Shown here one piece after another: positions 44,471 through 55,581 of a stretch of 64,000 bases of DNA (position 1 is the first letter of the stretch; every line of letters starts with the position of its first letter). This DNA comes from Pseudoxanthomonas sp. 3HH-4 (GTDB lineage: Bacteria; Pseudomonadota; Gammaproteobacteria; Xanthomonadales; Xanthomonadaceae). Location of the stretch: positions 265,526 to 329,525 of the forward strand of contig NZ_VFPB01000004.1 in the NCBI RefSeq assembly GCF_006716465.1, in the 5' to 3' direction. Made by a program: the position numbers and the translations under genes. Below the pieces are notes generated by a model. That model worked only from the letters and a program-made list of their open reading frames with translations. It made no database searches and was not told where the DNA came from.

Positions 44471-44593
44471 GTGATTGGGGATTCGTGATGGGTGAAAAGC
44501 AAACGCCGGGCTGGTGCCCGGCGTCAGTGCCGTGATGCTTGGGGTCGTGCAGGGCTCGCTGTTACGAATCACCCATCACGAATCCCCAATCAC
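44471..44593. repeat. Perfect 24-bp inverted repeat around the lpd-operon terminator
   Basis: Arms 44471-44494 and 44570-44593 are exact reverse complements (GATTGGGGATTCGTGATGGG core). They enclose the terminator at 44503-44524 and occupy the whole gap between the LOG gene and lpd. Confidence 0.85.
44503..44524 (-). terminator. Rho-independent terminator of the sucA-odhB-lpd operon
   Basis: 9-bp stem ACGCCGGGC (44503-44511 with 44516-44524). Read on the minus strand it is followed by TTTGCTTTT. It lies 74 bases beyond the lpd stop. Confidence 0.75.
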
Positions 44594-44597
44594 CGCT

Positions 44598-46034
44598 TCA
44601 ATTCGCCTTGTGGATCGCGCGCTTGTCCACCGCCATGGCCGCATCGTGGATCGCTTCGGACAGCGTGGGATGCGCGTGGCAGATGCGGGCCAGGTCGTCG
44701 GCGGAGCCGTTGAACTCCATCGTGATGACGCCTTCGTGCACCAGCTCCGACACGCCCACGCCGACCAGGTGCAGGCCGAGGATGCGGTCGGTCTCGGCAT
44801 GCGCGAGCACCTTCACGAAGCCGGCCGGCTCGCCCATGGCGACGGCGCGTGCGATCGCCGCGAACGGGAAGCTGCCCGCCTTGTACGGGATGCCTTCGTC
44901 CTTGAGCTGCTTCTCGGTCTTGCCGACCCACGCGATTTCCGGCTCGGTGTAGATGACCCACGGCACGGTGTCGAGATTGACATGGCCGGGCAGGCCGGCG
45001 ATCAGTTCGGCCACCGCGATGCCTTCCTCAAAGCCCTTGTGCGCCAGCATCGGACCACGCACGCAGTCGCCCACGGCCCACACGCCATCCACGCCGGTGT
45101 GGCAGTGGTCGTCCACTTCGATCTGGCCGCGCTCGTTGAGCTTCACGCCGGTACCGTCGGCCAGTAGGCCCTTGCTGGCCGCCTTGCGACCCACCGCGAC
45201 CAGCAGCTTGTCGACCGTCAGGGTCTTCTCGCCTTCGGCATCGGCGTAGGTGACCACGACTTCCTTCTTCTTGCCCTTGCCGGTGACTTCCGTCTTGTTG
45301 ACCTTGGCGCCCAAGCGGATGTCGAGGCCCTGCTTCTTGAATTCCTTGGCGGCGGTCTTGGCCACTTCCGCGTCGGCGGCGGCCAGGAAGTCGGGCAGGG
45401 CTTCAAGGATCACGACCTCGGCGCCCAGGCGCTTCCAGACGCTGCCCAGTTCCAGGCCGATGACGCCGGCGCCGATCACGGCCAGGCGCTTCGGTACTTC
45501 GGTGAAATCCAGCGCGCCGACGTTGTCGACGATGGTCTCGTTATCGAACTTGGCGAACGGCAGTTCGATGGAATCCGAACCGGCGGCGATGACGACGTTG
45601 GTGCCCTTGAGCTCGACTTCGCTGCCGTCGTGCTGCTTGACCTTGACGACGTTGCCGGGCTGCAGCTGGCCGAAGCCGTAGTACGGGGTGATCTTGTTCG
45701 CCTTGAACAGCATCGCGATGCCGCCGGTGAACTGCTTCACGATCTTGTCCTTGCGGCCCACCATCGCCTCGACGTCGATCTTCGCGTCCTTGAAGCTGAT
45801 GCCGTGGTCGCCGAACAGGTGGCCCATGTTCCAGAACTGGCGCGAGGAATCCAGCAGCGCCTTGGACGGCACGCAGCCCACGCGCAGGCAGGTGCCACCC
45901 AGCGCCGGCTTGCCGTCCTTGCCCAGCGCGGCGTCGATGCACGCGACCTTCATGCCCAGCTGCGCGGCACGGATGGCGGCGTGATAGCCGGCCGGGCCGG
46001 CACCGATGACGACGACGTCGAATTGTTCTGCCAT
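44598..46034 (-). CDS. lpd: Dihydrolipoyl dehydrogenase (E3)
   Basis: 478 residues, full length. FAD loop VIGAGPAGYHAA, redox disulfide Cys49-Cys54 in GGTCLRVGCVPSK, NAD loop VIGAGVIGLELGSVW, and C-terminal HAHPTLSEA with the catalytic His. It reoxidises lipoamide of the 2-oxoglutarate (and possibly pyruvate) dehydrogenase complex. Last gene of the sucA-odhB-lpd unit; a 185-base spacer with repeat hairpins separates it from odhB. Confidence 0.96.
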   Translation of the reverse strand: MAEQFDVVVIGAGPAGYHAAIRAAQLGMKVACIDAALGKDGKPALGGTCLRVGCVPSKALLDSSRQFWNMGHLFGDHGISFKDAKIDVEAMVGRKDKIVKQFTGGIAMLFKANKITPYYGFGQLQPGNVVKVKQHDGSEVELKGTNVVIAAGSDSIELPFAKFDNETIVDNVGALDFTEVPKRLAVIGAGVIGLELGSVWKRLGAEVVILEALPDFLAAADAEVAKTAAKEFKKQGLDIRLGAKVNKTEVTGKGKKKEVVVTYADAEGEKTLTVDKLLVAVGRKAASKGLLADGTGVKLNERGQIEVDDHCHTGVDGVWAVGDCVRGPMLAHKGFEEGIAVAELIAGLPGHVNLDTVPWVIYTEPEIAWVGKTEKQLKDEGIPYKAGSFPFAAIARAVAMGEPAGFVKVLAHAETDRILGLHLVGVGVSELVHEGVITMEFNGSADDLARICHAHPTLSEAIHDAAMAVDKRAIHKAN

Positions 46035-46056
46035 TTCTGTGTCCTTTGCCTTTTCC

Positions 46057-46210
46057 CTTCTCCCCTCGGGAGAAGGTGCCCGAAGGGCGGATGAGGGGCG
46101 ATGGAGTGGGAGACTCCAAATCAGAGGTGGGGCTGCCGCGTTCTATCGCGAGGCCAGAGGGTGTGACTCCGTTGCCCCTCACCCCAACCCCTCTCCCGCA
46201 GGGAGAGGGG
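46057..46210. repeat. Repeat element with two hairpins in the odhB-lpd spacer
   Basis: A hairpin around CTTCTCCC-CTC-GGGAGAAG (46058-46076) and a perfect 10-bp hairpin CCCCTCTCCC-GCA-GGGAGAGGGG (46188-46210) flank ~110 bases. The two halves are inverted relative to each other. Confidence 0.75.
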
Positions 46211-46219
46211 CTCGGTGCA

Positions 46220-47446
46220 TCACATGCCCAGCAGCATGCGGTGCGGATTTTCCAGCTGGTTCTTGATGTCCACCAGGAACAGCACAGCGTCCTTACCGTC
46301 GATGATGCGGTGATCGTAGCTCAGCGCGATGTACATCATCGGCGCGGCGACGACCTGGCCATTCTCGACGATGGCGCGGTCCTTGATGGCGTGCATGCCC
46401 AGGATGGCGCTCTGCGGCGGGTTGACGATCGGCGTGGACATCAGCGAGCCGAAGGTGCCGCCGTTGGTGATCGTGAAGGTGCCGCCCTGCAGGTCTTCCA
46501 GGCCCAGCTTGCCGTCGCGCGCCTTCTTGGCGTAGTCGGCGATGCCCTTCTCGATGTCGCCGAAGCCCATGCGCTCGACATTGCGCAGCACCGGCGTCAC
46601 CAGGCCCTTCTCGGTGGAGACGGCGATCGAGATGTCGGCGTAGCCGTGGTAGATGATGTCGTTGCCGTCCACCGAGGCATTGACGACCGGGTGGCGCTGC
46701 AGCGCGTTGGCGGCTGCCTTGGCGAAGAAGCTCATGAAGCCCAGCTTGATGCCGTTGGCCTTCACGAAGTCATCCTGCAGCTCCTTGCGCATCTCCATGA
46801 CCTTGGCCAGGTTGACTTCGTTGAACGATGTCAGCATGGCGATGGAGTTCTTGGACTGCATCAGGCGCTCGGCGATTCGCGTGCGGATGCGCGTCATCGG
46901 CACGCGCTCTTCCGGACGTGCGCCGCCGCTGACGCCGGCGGTCTTGCCGCTGGCGTAATTGATCAGGTCTTCCTTGGTCACCGCGCCCTTGCGGCCGGTG
47001 CCTTCGACGTTGGCCGGGTCGATGCCCTGGGTGACGGCCGTGAAGCGTGCACCCGGCGGCAGGCCGTCGGTGCTGGCGGTAGCCGGGGCCGGCTTGGTGC
47101 TGGACGGCGCAGCCGCATCGGCCTTGGCGGCCTCGGCCTTCGGCTGCACTTCCTGCGCACCGGCGGCGGGCTGCTTCTCTTCCGCGGCGGGAGTGGCGGC
47201 GGCCACGGCGCCTTCCTCGATGATGGCCAGCAACTGCTGGCTGGTCACCGTATCGCCTTCCTTGAACTTGATTTCCTTCAGCACGCCATCGACGGGCGAG
47301 GGTACTTCCAGCACGACCTTGTCGGTTTCCAGGTCCATCAGGTTCTCGTCGCGCTTGACCGCGTCGCCCACCTTCTTGTGCCAGGCGGCGATGGTGGCAT
47401 CGGAGACGGACTCGGGCAGAACCGGAACTTTGACTTCAGTGGCCAT
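46220..47446 (-). CDS. odhB: Dihydrolipoyllysine-residue succinyltransferase (E2 of 2-oxoglutarate dehydrogenase)
   Basis: 408 residues. Lipoyl domain with Lys43 in [11 protein letters not shown], an Ala/Pro-rich linker, an E3/E1-binding domain ([11 protein letters not shown]), and a catalytic domain ending with [12 protein letters not shown] (active-site His and Asp). Core of the 2-oxoglutarate dehydrogenase complex; SucB equivalent. It follows sucA by 41 bases. Confidence 0.96.
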   Translation of the reverse strand: MATEVKVPVLPESVSDATIAAWHKKVGDAVKRDENLMDLETDKVVLEVPSPVDGVLKEIKFKEGDTVTSQQLLAIIEEGAVAAATPAAEEKQPAAGAQEVQPKAEAAKADAAAPSSTKPAPATASTDGLPPGARFTAVTQGIDPANVEGTGRKGAVTKEDLINYASGKTAGVSGGARPEERVPMTRIRTRIAERLMQSKNSIAMLTSFNEVNLAKVMEMRKELQDDFVKANGIKLGFMSFFAKAAANALQRHPVVNASVDGNDIIYHGYADISIAVSTEKGLVTPVLRNVERMGFGDIEKGIADYAKKARDGKLGLEDLQGGTFTITNGGTFGSLMSTPIVNPPQSAILGMHAIKDRAIVENGQVVAAPMMYIALSYDHRIIDGKDAVLFLVDIKNQLENPHRMLLGM

Positions 47447-47487
47447 GGGATGGGACGTCCTGGTGGTGTTGTTCTAGGAATGGGGGC

Positions 47488-50316
47488 TTATTCGGCAACG
47501 TTGTCGTTGCCGAGCTTGTTGACCAGCGCATCGGCGACGAGCTTCAGCTGCTCCTCGACGTGCTCGGCGAAATGGCCGGCAGCGGGCGAGGGCGAACGCG
47601 GGCGGCCCGCGTAGTACAGCGATTGCTTGTCGGACAGGCAGGCCTGCAGGTGATGCTTGATCTGGTACCACGCGCCCTGGTTCTGCGGCTCTTCCTGGCA
47701 CCAGACGAACTCGGTGGCCTTGCCGTAGCGCTTGAGCTCGGCGGCGAGCTGTGCGCGCGGGAACGGGTACAACTGCTCTACGCGCAGGATGGCGACATCG
47801 TCCTGGCCGCGCTTCTGCGCATCTTCCAGCAGGTCGTAGTAGACCTTGCCCGAGCACGCGACGATGCGCTTGACCTTCTTGGCGTCGGCGGCGGCGTCCG
47901 GGATCAGGTGCTGGAATTCGCCATTGGCCAGTTCGTCCAGCGTGGACACGGCCAGCTTGTGGCGCAGCAGCGACTTCGGCGTCATCACCACCAGCGGCTT
48001 GCGCGTGGTCATGCGCATCTGGCGGCGCAGCATGTGGTAGCACTGGGCCGGTGTGGTCGGCACGCAGACCAGCATGTTCTCCAGCGCGCACAGTTGCAGG
48101 AAGCGCTCAAGGCGCGCGGAGCTGTGTTCTGGGCCCTGTCCTTCGTAGCCGTGCGGCAGCAGCAGGGTCAAGCCGCTGATGCGGCCCCACTTGGCTTCGC
48201 CGGCGGCGATGAACTGGTCGATCACCACTTGGGCGCCATTGGCGAAGTCGCCGAACTGCGCTTCCCAGATGCACAGCGTGTTGGGGTCGGTGGTGGAAAA
48301 GCCGTACTCGAACGCCATCACCGCTTCCTCGCTGAGCAGCGAGTCGATGATGGTGGCCTGCTCGGGCTGTTCCACCAGTTGGCGCAACGGCAGGTAGTAG
48401 CTGTCGGTCTTCTGGTCGTGGAGGATCGCATGGCGGTGGAAGAACGTGCCGCGACCTGCGTCCTGGCCGACCAGGCGCAGGCCGTTGCCTTCCGCCAGCA
48501 GCGTGGCGTAGGCCAGGTTCTCGGCGAAGCCCCAGTCGGCCGGCTGGTCGCCTGCGGCCATCTTCACGCGGTCTTCGTAGATCTTCGCCACGCGCGGATG
48601 CAGCGCCACGCCGGCCGGGATGGTGGTGATGATCTTCGCCAGCGAGTCCAGCGATTTGCGCTTGACCCGGGTGTCCACCGGATCGCTGAGCTTGCCCGAC
48701 AGGTACTTCGACCAGTCGATCGCCAGCTCGTCTCCCTTCTGCTTGGCCAACTCGGTGGTGTACTCGCCCGAATCCAGCTTGTTGCGGTACTCGTCCACCA
48801 GCGCCTTGCCGCCCTCGGTGGGGATGATGCCCGCGCTTTCCAGCTTGGCGGCATACATCTCGCGGGTGGTCGCGTGCTTGCGGATGGTCTGGTACATCAC
48901 CGGCTGCGTGGCAGCGGGTTCGTCCGCCTCGTTGTGGCCGTGGCGGCGATAGCACACCAGATCGATCACCACGTCCTTCTTGAACTGCTGGCGGAAGTCG
49001 TACGCCATCTGCGCCACGAAGACCACCGCTTCCGGATCGTCACCATTCACATGGAACACGGGGGCGCCGACCATCTTGGCCACGTCCGTGCAGTACATCG
49101 TGGAGCGGGCGTCTTCCTTGTTGCTGGTGGTGAAACCGATCTGGTTGTTGATCACGATGTGGAGCGTGCCGCCGACGGCGAAGCCGCGCGCCTGCGACAT
49201 CTGGAACAGCTCCATCACCACGCCCTGGCCGGCGAACGCGGCGTCGCCATGCATGATGATCGGCAGCACGGTCTGGCGCGCGGCGTCGGTGCGGCGCTCC
49301 TGGCGCGAACGCACGCTGCCGGCCACGACCGGGTCGACGATTTCCAGGTGCGACGGGTTGAATGCCAGCGCGAGGTGGACCGGGCCGCCGGGCGTGGCGA
49401 TATCGGCGGAGAAGCCCATGTGGTATTTCACGTCGCCGGCATGGGCCAGGCTGTTGTCGTGTTCGAACTTGCCTTCGAACTCGTCGAACAGCTTGCGCGG
49501 GCTCTTGCCCAGGGTGTTGACCAGCACGTTGAGGCGGCCGCGGTGGGCCATGCCGACCACGATGTCCTTGACCCCGCCTTCGCCCGCGCTGCGGATCATG
49601 GTGTCGAGCAGCGGAATCAGCGCGTCGCCGCCTTCCAGCGAAAAGCGCTTCTGGCCCACGTACTTGGTGTGCAGGTAGCGTTCCAGGCCCTCGGCGGCCG
49701 TCAGGCGTTCCAGTGTGCGGCGCTTGGCGTCCGCGGACAGGCCGAATTGACCGCCGGCGCTCTCCAGGCGCTGGTACAGCCACTGGCGCTGGTCGACTTC
49801 CGGGATATGCATGAACTCGACACCGATGGGGCCGGTGTAGGCCGCCTTCAGGCGGGCCAACAGATCACGCAGCTTCATGCGCGTGTTGCCGCCCACGTTG
49901 CCGGTGCTGAACTCGCTGTCGAGGTCGCGCTCGGACAGGTTGTGGAAAGCCAGGTCCAGGTCCGGTGGATTGACCGACGGGGTCAGGCCCAGCGGGTCGA
50001 GCTGCGCCCCCAGGTGGCCGCGCGACCGGTATGCCGTGATCAGGCGGCCCACGTTGCGCTCGCGCTCATCGCCGCCAGCGGCCACGACATGACCGTTGTT
50101 GGCGGCCTGGCGGGCGGCGTCGGTGATCTGCTGGATTACCACCGAATGCGGGACATCCCCCGCCTCGTGGCCCTTGAATCCGTCGAAGTAAGCCTTCCAT
50201 TTGGGCCCCACGCTGTCCGGGGCGACGAGGTATTGCTCGTACAGGTCTTCGACGTAGGAGGCGTTGCCCCCGTTGAGCTGCGAGGATTGCGCGAACTGCT
50301 TCAGGAGATTGTCCAC
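47488..50316 (-). CDS. sucA: 2-oxoglutarate dehydrogenase E1 component
   Basis: 942 residues. Thiamine diphosphate enzyme: N-terminal DNLLKQFAQSS...YVEDLYEQYL, MAHRGRLNVLVN, GDAAFAGQGVVMELFQMSQ, NNQIGFTTS, VCYRRHGHNEADEP and a C-terminal TPKSLLRHKLAVS. It decarboxylates 2-oxoglutarate. GTG 50316 is chosen because the protein then begins at the family's MDNLLKQF; an in-frame ATG at 50364 adds 16 residues and neither has a clear ribosome site. First gene of the operon. Confidence 0.95.
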   Translation of the reverse strand: MDNLLKQFAQSSQLNGGNASYVEDLYEQYLVAPDSVGPKWKAYFDGFKGHEAGDVPHSVVIQQITDAARQAANNGHVVAAGGDERERNVGRLITAYRSRGHLGAQLDPLGLTPSVNPPDLDLAFHNLSERDLDSEFSTGNVGGNTRMKLRDLLARLKAAYTGPIGVEFMHIPEVDQRQWLYQRLESAGGQFGLSADAKRRTLERLTAAEGLERYLHTKYVGQKRFSLEGGDALIPLLDTMIRSAGEGGVKDIVVGMAHRGRLNVLVNTLGKSPRKLFDEFEGKFEHDNSLAHAGDVKYHMGFSADIATPGGPVHLALAFNPSHLEIVDPVVAGSVRSRQERRTDAARQTVLPIIMHGDAAFAGQGVVMELFQMSQARGFAVGGTLHIVINNQIGFTTSNKEDARSTMYCTDVAKMVGAPVFHVNGDDPEAVVFVAQMAYDFRQQFKKDVVIDLVCYRRHGHNEADEPAATQPVMYQTIRKHATTREMYAAKLESAGIIPTEGGKALVDEYRNKLDSGEYTTELAKQKGDELAIDWSKYLSGKLSDPVDTRVKRKSLDSLAKIITTIPAGVALHPRVAKIYEDRVKMAAGDQPADWGFAENLAYATLLAEGNGLRLVGQDAGRGTFFHRHAILHDQKTDSYYLPLRQLVEQPEQATIIDSLLSEEAVMAFEYGFSTTDPNTLCIWEAQFGDFANGAQVVIDQFIAAGEAKWGRISGLTLLLPHGYEGQGPEHSSARLERFLQLCALENMLVCVPTTPAQCYHMLRRQMRMTTRKPLVVMTPKSLLRHKLAVSTLDELANGEFQHLIPDAAADAKKVKRIVACSGKVYYDLLEDAQKRGQDDVAILRVEQLYPFPRAQLAAELKRYGKATEFVWCQEEPQNQGAWYQIKHHLQACLSDKQSLYYAGRPRSPSPAAGHFAEHVEEQLKLVADALVNKLGNDNVAE

Positions 50317-50503
50317 GATGGCGATGGCGTGCTGTGGGTAGTCGAGGGGGCGCTTGCGGCCCATATCGCGCTATGTGTCACGCGCATGGACGAAAACCCG
50401 GAAATTATACCCCCATGCCGGGAAGCGGGCGTAACCGGATTGGACTAAAGGCGCAGGCCCCGGGCCGATGAAGGTTGTCCGGTGCCGTTATGGCGGTACC
50501 CGA

Positions 50504-51415
50504 TCAGAGGCCCAGCGCGCGGTACTCCGTCACCGGGCGCGCGCGCTCCCACATCTGGGTGAACTCTTCCCGCAACTGGCGGGCGCGTCCGGCATGCATC
50601 AAGCCTGCTTCACCGTCGAAGCGGTGGCCCAATGGCCGGTGGTAGTAGCCCTGGTCGTCGTTGGCAACGAAGGCGGCGGTGTACGGCAGGTCCACCGGGT
50701 CCTGCACTTCGCGGAAGGCGAACACGCTGGGGAGGCGCTGCCCAAGGCCGATCAGGGGGGCCAGCATGCGCTGGGGGGTGCCGGCATCCTGCAGCAGCAC
50801 CTGGACCTGTGCGCCTGTCTGGTGGGTGGCGAAACGGCGGACTGCGTCCATTACCAGTGGGGCATCCCACAGGCCAGGATCCAGCGCGCGGCTGCAGATC
50901 ACCAGCGTACGCCGGGCCTGGGCCACGATGGCCGTGGTGATGGCGACCGCTTCGGCGCGATGGGCGATGGTGGTCGGCCCGGACAGCGTCCGGCGCATAC
51001 CCTGGTGCTCGATGCCGGCCTCGAGGAACCGGTCTCCTTCGGGCAGAAAGCCATGACGGGTGTAGAAGGCCTCCGCACTCACCTGCGCGTGCAGCGACAC
51101 GTCAGGCCAGTGGCGGCGGAGGGCCTCGTCCAGCAACGCGACCAGCATCGCTTCGCCAACGCCCTGGCCGCGCCACGTTGGCAGCACGGCCATGCGGCCG
51201 ATCCGGTGGTCAGGCGTCAAGCGCGCGGCACCGATGGCGTGACCCGCGCTGTCGCGCGCGAGCACGTGATGGCAGAGCGGGTCCAGCGCATCGCGTTCCA
51301 GCTCGCGCGGTACCTGCTGTTCCTGCACGAACACAGCGTCCCGCACCTCGTGCAACGATGCAGAGGCGGTGGCATAGTCGACGGCTTCAACGTGGTAAGC
51401 CTGCGCGGCGTTCAT
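50504..51415 (-). CDS. GNAT N-acetyltransferase fused to a DUF7931-like domain
   Basis: 303 residues. Residues 1-150 are a GNAT domain (IGRMAVLPTWRGQGVGEAMLVALLDEA, FYTRHGFLPEGDRF). Residues ~165-303 are a separate phospholipase-D-like or DUF7931-type domain (RRTLVICSRALDPGLWDAPLVMDAVRRF, VFAFREV, FVANDDQGYYHRPLGHRFDGEAG; motifs given in parts). Its ATG overlaps the stop of roxA by four bases (51412-51415), so the two are coupled. Acceptor substrate unknown. Confidence 0.85.
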   Translation of the reverse strand: MNAAQAYHVEAVDYATASASLHEVRDAVFVQEQQVPRELERDALDPLCHHVLARDSAGHAIGAARLTPDHRIGRMAVLPTWRGQGVGEAMLVALLDEALRRHWPDVSLHAQVSAEAFYTRHGFLPEGDRFLEAGIEHQGMRRTLSGPTTIAHRAEAVAITTAIVAQARRTLVICSRALDPGLWDAPLVMDAVRRFATHQTGAQVQVLLQDAGTPQRMLAPLIGLGQRLPSVFAFREVQDPVDLPYTAAFVANDDQGYYHRPLGHRFDGEAGLMHAGRARQLREEFTQMWERARPVTEYRALGL

Positions 51416-52662
51416 GCGTCTTCGTCCTGCGGGTCGGGATCGTCGTCGTCGAATGCCAGCTGGTAGTGGCCCTGCGCAGCGAGCGCCATCACCGCGTCGC
51501 GGCCGGCATCGCTCAGCGCGCCGTAAGCGGTGCCATCCAGTCTTTCCAGCGCTGCCAGCAGCTGGGCGTCTTTCACCGGCAGGGCGTAGTCCAGGCCATT
51601 GCAGAACAGGCTGGCACCCTGGCGGCGGCGGCGCCACGCAAAACGCGAGAATGGATGACGCAGCAGGCGTGCGCCCTGCTGCAGGTCCCACTCCATCTCG
51701 ATGCGGGACGGCGTTTCGGGTGCGGGCATGACATCGCCGGACGCGCGATACGTGGTGATGAAGCGGCCGAACCAGTCGCCCACGAGGTCGGGGTCGTTCA
51801 TGCGCAGGGCATTCAGCGCTTCGACCACGCGTTCCATCGCCCGGGCGTCGATCTCGTTGGGGTCGTGCGGCGCGGTCAGGTCTTCGTCGTGATAGCGGAC
51901 GGCGTCGTCTGCATCGGCGATCAGCGTGTCGAGGTAGTCGCCGATCAATTCTGCCGACGAGGGCGCGCGCATACCCACCGAGAAGGTCAGGCACGCGTTC
52001 TCCGCCACGCCGTGGTGGGGCACCAGCGGCGGCAGGTAGAGCATGTCGCCCGGCGCGAGCACCCACTCATGGGTGGGGTCGAACCGGCGAAGCAGCTTGA
52101 TCGCCACGTCGTCCTGGAAGCCGAGATCGGGCGCGGGTTTCCCCATCGCGACGCTGGCATCGATCATCCAGCGCCGCTCGCCCTGTGCCTGCAGCAGGAA
52201 TACGTCGTAGTGGTCCACGTGCGCGCCGACCGATCCGCCGGTGGCGGCGAAGCTGATCATGATGTCGTCCACGCGCCAGCGCGGGAGGAAGCGGAACTTT
52301 TCCAGCAGTGCGCGCACGTCGGGATCCCACTTGTCCACGTCCTGTACCAGCAGGGTCCAGTCATGGTGCGGTAGGCCGGGGAAATCCTCTTCCTGGAAGG
52401 GGCCTGTGCGGACATCCCACGTGCCGGTGTCGCGGTCCAGGCTGATCAGGCGTGCCAGCACGCCTTCCTCGCAGGCGAGGCCGGCAAGATCCTCTGGCTG
52501 CACGGGCGTTTCGAAGTCCGGGAAAGCGTTGCGGATCAGCAGTGGCCGCTTGTGCCAGTAATCGCGCAGGAAGCGCTCGACCGGCATGCCGAGCGGATAC
52601 GCGTGGGTGGCTTCGATCTCGAACGGAAGCGACGCGGTGCGGGCGGAGGTCTTCTTGGTCAT
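51412..52662 (-). CDS. roxA: Ribosomal protein L16 arginine hydroxylase (2-oxoglutarate oxygenase, YcfD/RoxA)
   Basis: 416 residues, JmjC/cupin family. Iron ligands His148 and Asp150 in GAHVDHYD and His216 in VPHHGVAEN match the HxD...H triad of YcfD. It hydroxylates an arginine in L16 of the 50S ribosome. The C-terminal winged-helix region is present. Coupled to the downstream GNAT gene. Neighbouring genes for sucA may matter only by chance (shared 2-oxoglutarate). Confidence 0.92.
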   Translation of the reverse strand: MTKKTSARTASLPFEIEATHAYPLGMPVERFLRDYWHKRPLLIRNAFPDFETPVQPEDLAGLACEEGVLARLISLDRDTGTWDVRTGPFQEEDFPGLPHHDWTLLVQDVDKWDPDVRALLEKFRFLPRWRVDDIMISFAATGGSVGAHVDHYDVFLLQAQGERRWMIDASVAMGKPAPDLGFQDDVAIKLLRRFDPTHEWVLAPGDMLYLPPLVPHHGVAENACLTFSVGMRAPSSAELIGDYLDTLIADADDAVRYHDEDLTAPHDPNEIDARAMERVVEALNALRMNDPDLVGDWFGRFITTYRASGDVMPAPETPSRIEMEWDLQQGARLLRHPFSRFAWRRRRQGASLFCNGLDYALPVKDAQLLAALERLDGTAYGALSDAGRDAVMALAAQGHYQLAFDDDDPDPQDEDA

Positions 52663-52747
52663 CGGGTCGTATCCGCGCAGGAATGCGTCGTACAGGGAAA
52701 GGGGAGGTCAGCGTTGCCGAAGGAGGCTCCGGCGGCATTGATGCCAA

Positions 52748-53656
52748 TCAAGGGTGTGATGAGGGTGCGGTCATCGCGGCTTCGTCGGCCAGCCGCTGGT
52801 CCAGGCGCCCGGAGGCTTTCTGCGCATAGGCACGACAGGCGCCGCGGTCCACCCGTGGCGCGTTCGCCCTCGGCCCGATCCGTGTCCACAGCGCGCTGGC
52901 GGACGGATGCGGGGTGACCAGGATGTCGCAGTCCAGTGCGGCAACCCGCGCCAGCGTCCCGCGGAACGCGGCCGTATAACCGGGGTGCGCTGCGTCGTCG
53001 CTGTAGCGGTATACGTCGTCGGAGATCGCGGTCAGGCTGTCGGCGTAAACCATCTGGTGGCAGGTGTCGCCTTCACAGGACCGCCAGGTCCAACTGGTGC
53101 CGCCGGGCGTGTGACCGGGCGAAGCGACCGCTTGCAGGGCCAGCGGACCGACGCGCACCACACCGTCATCGGCAAGCGTGACGACACGCTCGACCGGGGC
53201 GATGGGTTCCGCGACCTCCAACTGCGGGTCCCGGCGGTCCGGCATGCCGCGCTTCAACGTGCCCACGGCGGGGGCGCGGGCATACACGGGCGCGCCGGTG
53301 GCGCGCTGCAGCTCGGCCAGGCTGCCGGCATGGTCGTTGTGCTCATGCGAGAACACGATGGCGCGTACGTCCTCCGGCTTGAAGCCGAGTGCGCGGATGT
53401 TGGCAAGAATCAGTGGGCCGGCCTGCGGCGTGCCGGCGTCGACCAGGATGTGGCCGTCGTCGGACGTCACCAGCAATGCGGTGATGCCGCAGGTGCCGAC
53501 GTACCAGGTGTTGCCGTAGACCTGCAGCGGCGTGGCCGGGTCGTTCCAGCCGGCGTCATCGGCGCAGGTCTTGGCGGCAGGCGTGTCGGAGGCGAGCGCG
53601 GCGACCGGAAGCGCGAGGGCAAGCAAACCGCAGAGCAGGGTGGAGCGGAGCATCAT
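52748..53656 (-). CDS. Subclass B3-like metallo-beta-lactamase
   Basis: 302 residues with a signal peptide ([21 protein letters not shown]). Zinc ligands: His104, His106, Asp108 and His109 in SHEHNDHAG, His182 in [10 protein letters not shown] and His250 in VTPHPSAS. The arrangement and the [29 protein letters not shown] blocks are those of B3 enzymes such as L1. Periplasmic hydrolysis of beta-lactams, including carbapenems, is expected from the family but not proven. ATG 53656 overlaps the stop of the VOC gene (ATGA). Confidence 0.88.
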   Translation of the reverse strand: MMLRSTLLCGLLALALPVAALASDTPAAKTCADDAGWNDPATPLQVYGNTWYVGTCGITALLVTSDDGHILVDAGTPQAGPLILANIRALGFKPEDVRAIVFSHEHNDHAGSLAELQRATGAPVYARAPAVGTLKRGMPDRRDPQLEVAEPIAPVERVVTLADDGVVRVGPLALQAVASPGHTPGGTSWTWRSCEGDTCHQMVYADSLTAISDDVYRYSDDAAHPGYTAAFRGTLARVAALDCDILVTPHPSASALWTRIGPRANAPRVDRGACRAYAQKASGRLDQRLADEAAMTAPSSHP

Positions 53657-54051
53657 ATGGCGATCTCGTCGTAGCCGCGGTTGACGAACTGCAGCAGGCA
53701 CCAGCCGTGGCCGAAGGAATCGGCCAGGCGGACGATGCGGCCCCAGTTCGTTTCGCGGATGGGGGATTCCTGCACTAGACCTGCCTGCACGGCGCGGTCG
53801 AGGGCGGGTTCAAGGGATTCGACGACCACGTCCAGGTGCACGGGCGTCCAGTGCCGGGTGTAGTCGCGCTGCGCCGCCGTTGCGGCCGGAGAACCGGCCG
53901 CGTTGTGCAGCAGGTAGATCGGCGCCTGTGCGCCGAGCAGTTCGACGCCATCTTCACCGAAACGGCGACCGGTGCTGAGTCCGAAGGCGCGTATGTAGAG
54001 CGCTTCCGCCGCAGGCAGATCGGGAACGTCGATGTTGATCAGCACGTGCAT
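53653..54051 (-). CDS. VOC family (glyoxalase-like) protein
   Basis: 132 residues with two beta-alpha-beta-beta-beta modules: [23 protein letters not shown] and [18 protein letters not shown] metal site is only partly visible (His in PVHLDV, Glu in SPIRET). The frame continues upstream in an antisense-like reading of purB that is not real; ATG 54051 is the start. Between purB (23-base gap) and the lactamase gene (overlap), so probably one transcript. Confidence 0.85.
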   Translation of the reverse strand: MHVLINIDVPDLPAAEALYIRAFGLSTGRRFGEDGVELLGAQAPIYLLHNAAGSPAATAAQRDYTRHWTPVHLDVVVESLEPALDRAVQAGLVQESPIRETNWGRIVRLADSFGHGWCLLQFVNRGYDEIAI

Positions 54052-54074
54052 CGCCGCGTCCTCGCGCCTCGAGG

Positions 54075-55568
<1,494 letters not shown>

Positions 55569-55581
55569 TCAGGAGACGGTG

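Noticed and set aside
50317-50364. ATG 50364 as the sucA start
   Set aside because: It adds 16 residues absent from the usual E1 N-terminus; kept as an alternative because neither start has a clear ribosome site.
47560-50448. Long open frame (962 codons) on the plus strand opposite sucA
   Set aside because: It is antisense to an unmistakable sucA, has low-complexity His/Gln/Arg/Val-rich translation and no domain. Such shadows are common in high-GC genes.
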